NCBI RefSeq assembly: GCF_017347085.1 | Contig: NZ_JADPSA010000039.1 | Coordinates: 1-52,231, forward strand | DNA from: Nesterenkonia sp. E16_10 | Lineage (GTDB): Bacteria; Actinomycetota; Actinomycetes; Actinomycetales; Micrococcaceae | DNA: 52,231 bases | Direction of reading: 5' to 3' | Shown: positions 51,028 to 52,231 of the stretch, in pieces | Position numbering within the stretch: the stretch's first letter is position 1 | Layout of the letters: every line of letters starts with the position of its first letter | Made by a program: the position numbers and the translations under genes | Notes under the pieces: generated by a model | The model's input: only the letters and a program-made list of their open reading frames with translations | Databases searched by the model: none | What the model was told of the DNA's origin: nothing

Positions 51028-51882
51028 TCAGCCGGCCAGGGAGCCTCCGGCGACCACCAGCTGCGCGGCGAGCAGCAGCGCCGCCAACATCACCAGCCGG
51101 AAGAGCACCCGCCCAGATCGGGCCCGGATCGAGAGGACCAGAGCGAGCAGCGCCACGGCGCTGACCAGGACGAAGAACACCCAGGAGACCGCCGGGACCG
51201 CCTCGAATCGCCACCCGGCGGCACCGGCGGTGACCGCGATCCCGCCGCTGAGCACCGCCGCGGCGGCCAGCGCCGCCGCGGGCCGGGCACCGAGCCGGTG
51301 CGGCAGGCCGGTGATGCCGGTGCGGGCGTCGTCGTCGAGGTCCGGCAAGACATTGGTGAGATGGATCGCGGCGCCCAGGGCGGCGCCGGCGAACCAGGCC
51401 CAGGGGGCGGCAACCCCCGGATCCGTGCCCGCCAGGGTCGCGAAGGAGGGGAACAGTCCGAAGGCGAGCAGGAACGGGGCCAGCGAGAACACGGTGGCCT
51501 TGAGCCCCGCGTTATAGATCCAGGACGCCGCCAGGAACACCGCATGCGCGCCGAGCAGTCCGAGCCCCAGCGGGGCGGAGAGCGCCAGTGCGAGCACCAG
51601 AGCACCGATCGCGGCGATCCAGGCGGTGCGCAGGCTGAGATCGCCGCGCGCGATCGGCTTGTCGCGGCGCCCGACGGCGCGGTCGCGCTCGGCGTCGAAG
51701 GCGTCGTTGGAGATGCCCACCGAGAGCTGGCCGAGGAACACCGCGAACCCCAGCAGTGCGATCCGCTCCACGCCGAGTCCGGCCGAGACCGCGAGCGCTG
51801 CGGTGAGAACGGTCACCACGACGGTGGGTCCGGGATGAGAGGATCCCCACAGGCCTCGAGTCACGCTCAGGATCGTCATCAC
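51028..51882 (-). CDS. UbiA family prenyltransferase
   Basis: This 284-residue membrane protein of about eight helices has both UbiA motifs: N59-D60-x2-D63-x3-D67 in GISNDAFDAERDRAVGRRDK, and LPDLDDDARTG later. These bind the magnesium-complexed prenyl diphosphate. It would attach an isoprenoid to an aromatic acceptor in the membrane. It converges on the polyketide operon, and synthase, methyltransferase, oxygenase and prenyltransferase together suggest one prenylated product. It starts at tandem ATGs (51882/51879) and is divergent from the broken gene at the window end. Confidence 0.9.
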   Translation of the reverse strand: MMTILSVTRGLWGSSHPGPTVVVTVLTAALAVSAGLGVERIALLGFAVFLGQLSVGISNDAFDAERDRAVGRRDKPIARGDLSLRTAWIAAIGALVLALALSAPLGLGLLGAHAVFLAASWIYNAGLKATVFSLAPFLLAFGLFPSFATLAGTDPGVAAPWAWFAGAALGAAIHLTNVLPDLDDDARTGITGLPHRLGARPAAALAAAAVLSGGIAVTAGAAGWRFEAVPAVSWVFFVLVSAVALLALVLSIRARSGRVLFRLVMLAALLLAAQLVVAGGSLAG

Positions 51883-51920
51883 GCCAGTCTCTCACCTCGA
51901 TATCCCACCCCGGAGGACCC

Positions 51921-52231
51921 ATGAACAGCACCTCGCGCGCAGCGTCGATGGCCACACTGCTCGGTGTCGCCGGGACCATGCATTTCCTGCGACCGGCGCC
52001 CTTCGACGCCATCGTGCCGCCCCAGCTGGGCAACCGCCGGCGGATCACCTACGCCAGCGGTGTGGCCGAGCTGGGCTGCGCGGCCCTGCTGGCGGTCCCG
52101 GCGACCCGGCGAACCTCTATTCGGTGAAGCGATACTGGCACCGGCCCACGGTGCGCAACATCGCGCTCGCGCGGCTCCCGCTGCAGCTGCCGCTCATCCG
52201 CGGCGGCTTCAGGATCGCGCGAGGCGGGTAG
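51921..52231 (+). pseudogene. DoxX-like small membrane protein, broken by an internal deletion
   Basis: GGAGG and ATG 51921 open a frame whose first 62 codons (GVAGTMHFLRPAPFDAIVPP, later YASGVAELGCAALLAVPATRR) match the N-terminal half of DoxX-like proteins. The frame then ends early at 52127. In another frame the expected C-terminus resumes as PANLYSVKRYW and ALARLPLQLPLI to a TAG at the last base of the window. The central hydrophobic helix is missing at the junction ACCCGGCGAAC. A deletion between short repeats such as CCGGCGA would remove that helix and shift the frame. The protein is probably non-functional. Confidence 0.7.

Overview
The window is dense, GC-rich, high-GC-actinobacterial DNA with many GTG starts, 4-bp ATGA/GTGA gene overlaps, DevS/DevR-type signalling proteins, and hydrolase and UbiA families typical of Micrococcales. 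The flavour is Micrococcaceae-like, possibly Nesterenkonia or a relative; that assignment is inference, because there is no rRNA or other marker here. I saw no rRNA, tRNA, CRISPR array, transposase or phage gene. The window ends exactly on the stop codon of a broken gene.

Left part (1-10 kb): a GNAT acetyltransferase; a minus-strand phosphotransferase plus small membrane protein; then a three-gene plus-strand set made of a free-standing PheS-like ligase (SrmL type), a methyltransferase and an aminoglycoside-phosphotransferase-family kinase, preceded by a possible short leader ORF. After a NUDIX hydrolase, a MarR regulator is divergent from a microbial rhodopsin. The rhodopsin has every residue expected of a light-driven proton pump (D99, T103, E110, D231, K235), and a TTAG-TAT-CTAA palindrome overlaps its likely promoter. 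A carboxylate-amine ligase, an FMN-binding protein and a tandem universal stress protein follow.

Middle (10.5-21.7 kb): two consecutive, paralogous sensor kinase/response regulator pairs closely resembling mycobacterial DevS/DevR (DosS/DosR). Both kinases keep the histidine that binds heme in DevS, and both regulators keep the DevR recognition helix. Three DevR-box-like sites lie upstream of the USP gene, a bactofilin-like membrane protein and an ECF sigma/anti-sigma pair, which suggests a local hypoxia, redox or energy-stress regulon. A YfcC-type transporter gene beside it carries a single-base frameshift.

Right part (21.7-52 kb): an AarF/UbiB kinase with a PadR regulator, a MarR/MMPL efflux pair, a PAP2-like protein, an SDR flanked by two copies of a 42-bp palindromic repeat, an aldo/keto reductase, several alpha/beta hydrolases, a GH9 lipoprotein, a complete oligopeptide ABC importer with a fused double ATPase, a butanediol-dehydrogenase-like enzyme, a dehalogenase, methyltransferases and NUDIX enzymes, and an ABC-transporter relic. 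The window closes with a type III polyketide synthase, a methyltransferase, an FAD monooxygenase and a UbiA prenyltransferase: a compact candidate pathway for a prenylated, methylated aromatic or quinone.

The most interesting items are the rhodopsin with its regulator, the SrmL operon, the duplicated DevSR module with its predicted boxes, and the type III PKS/UbiA cluster.
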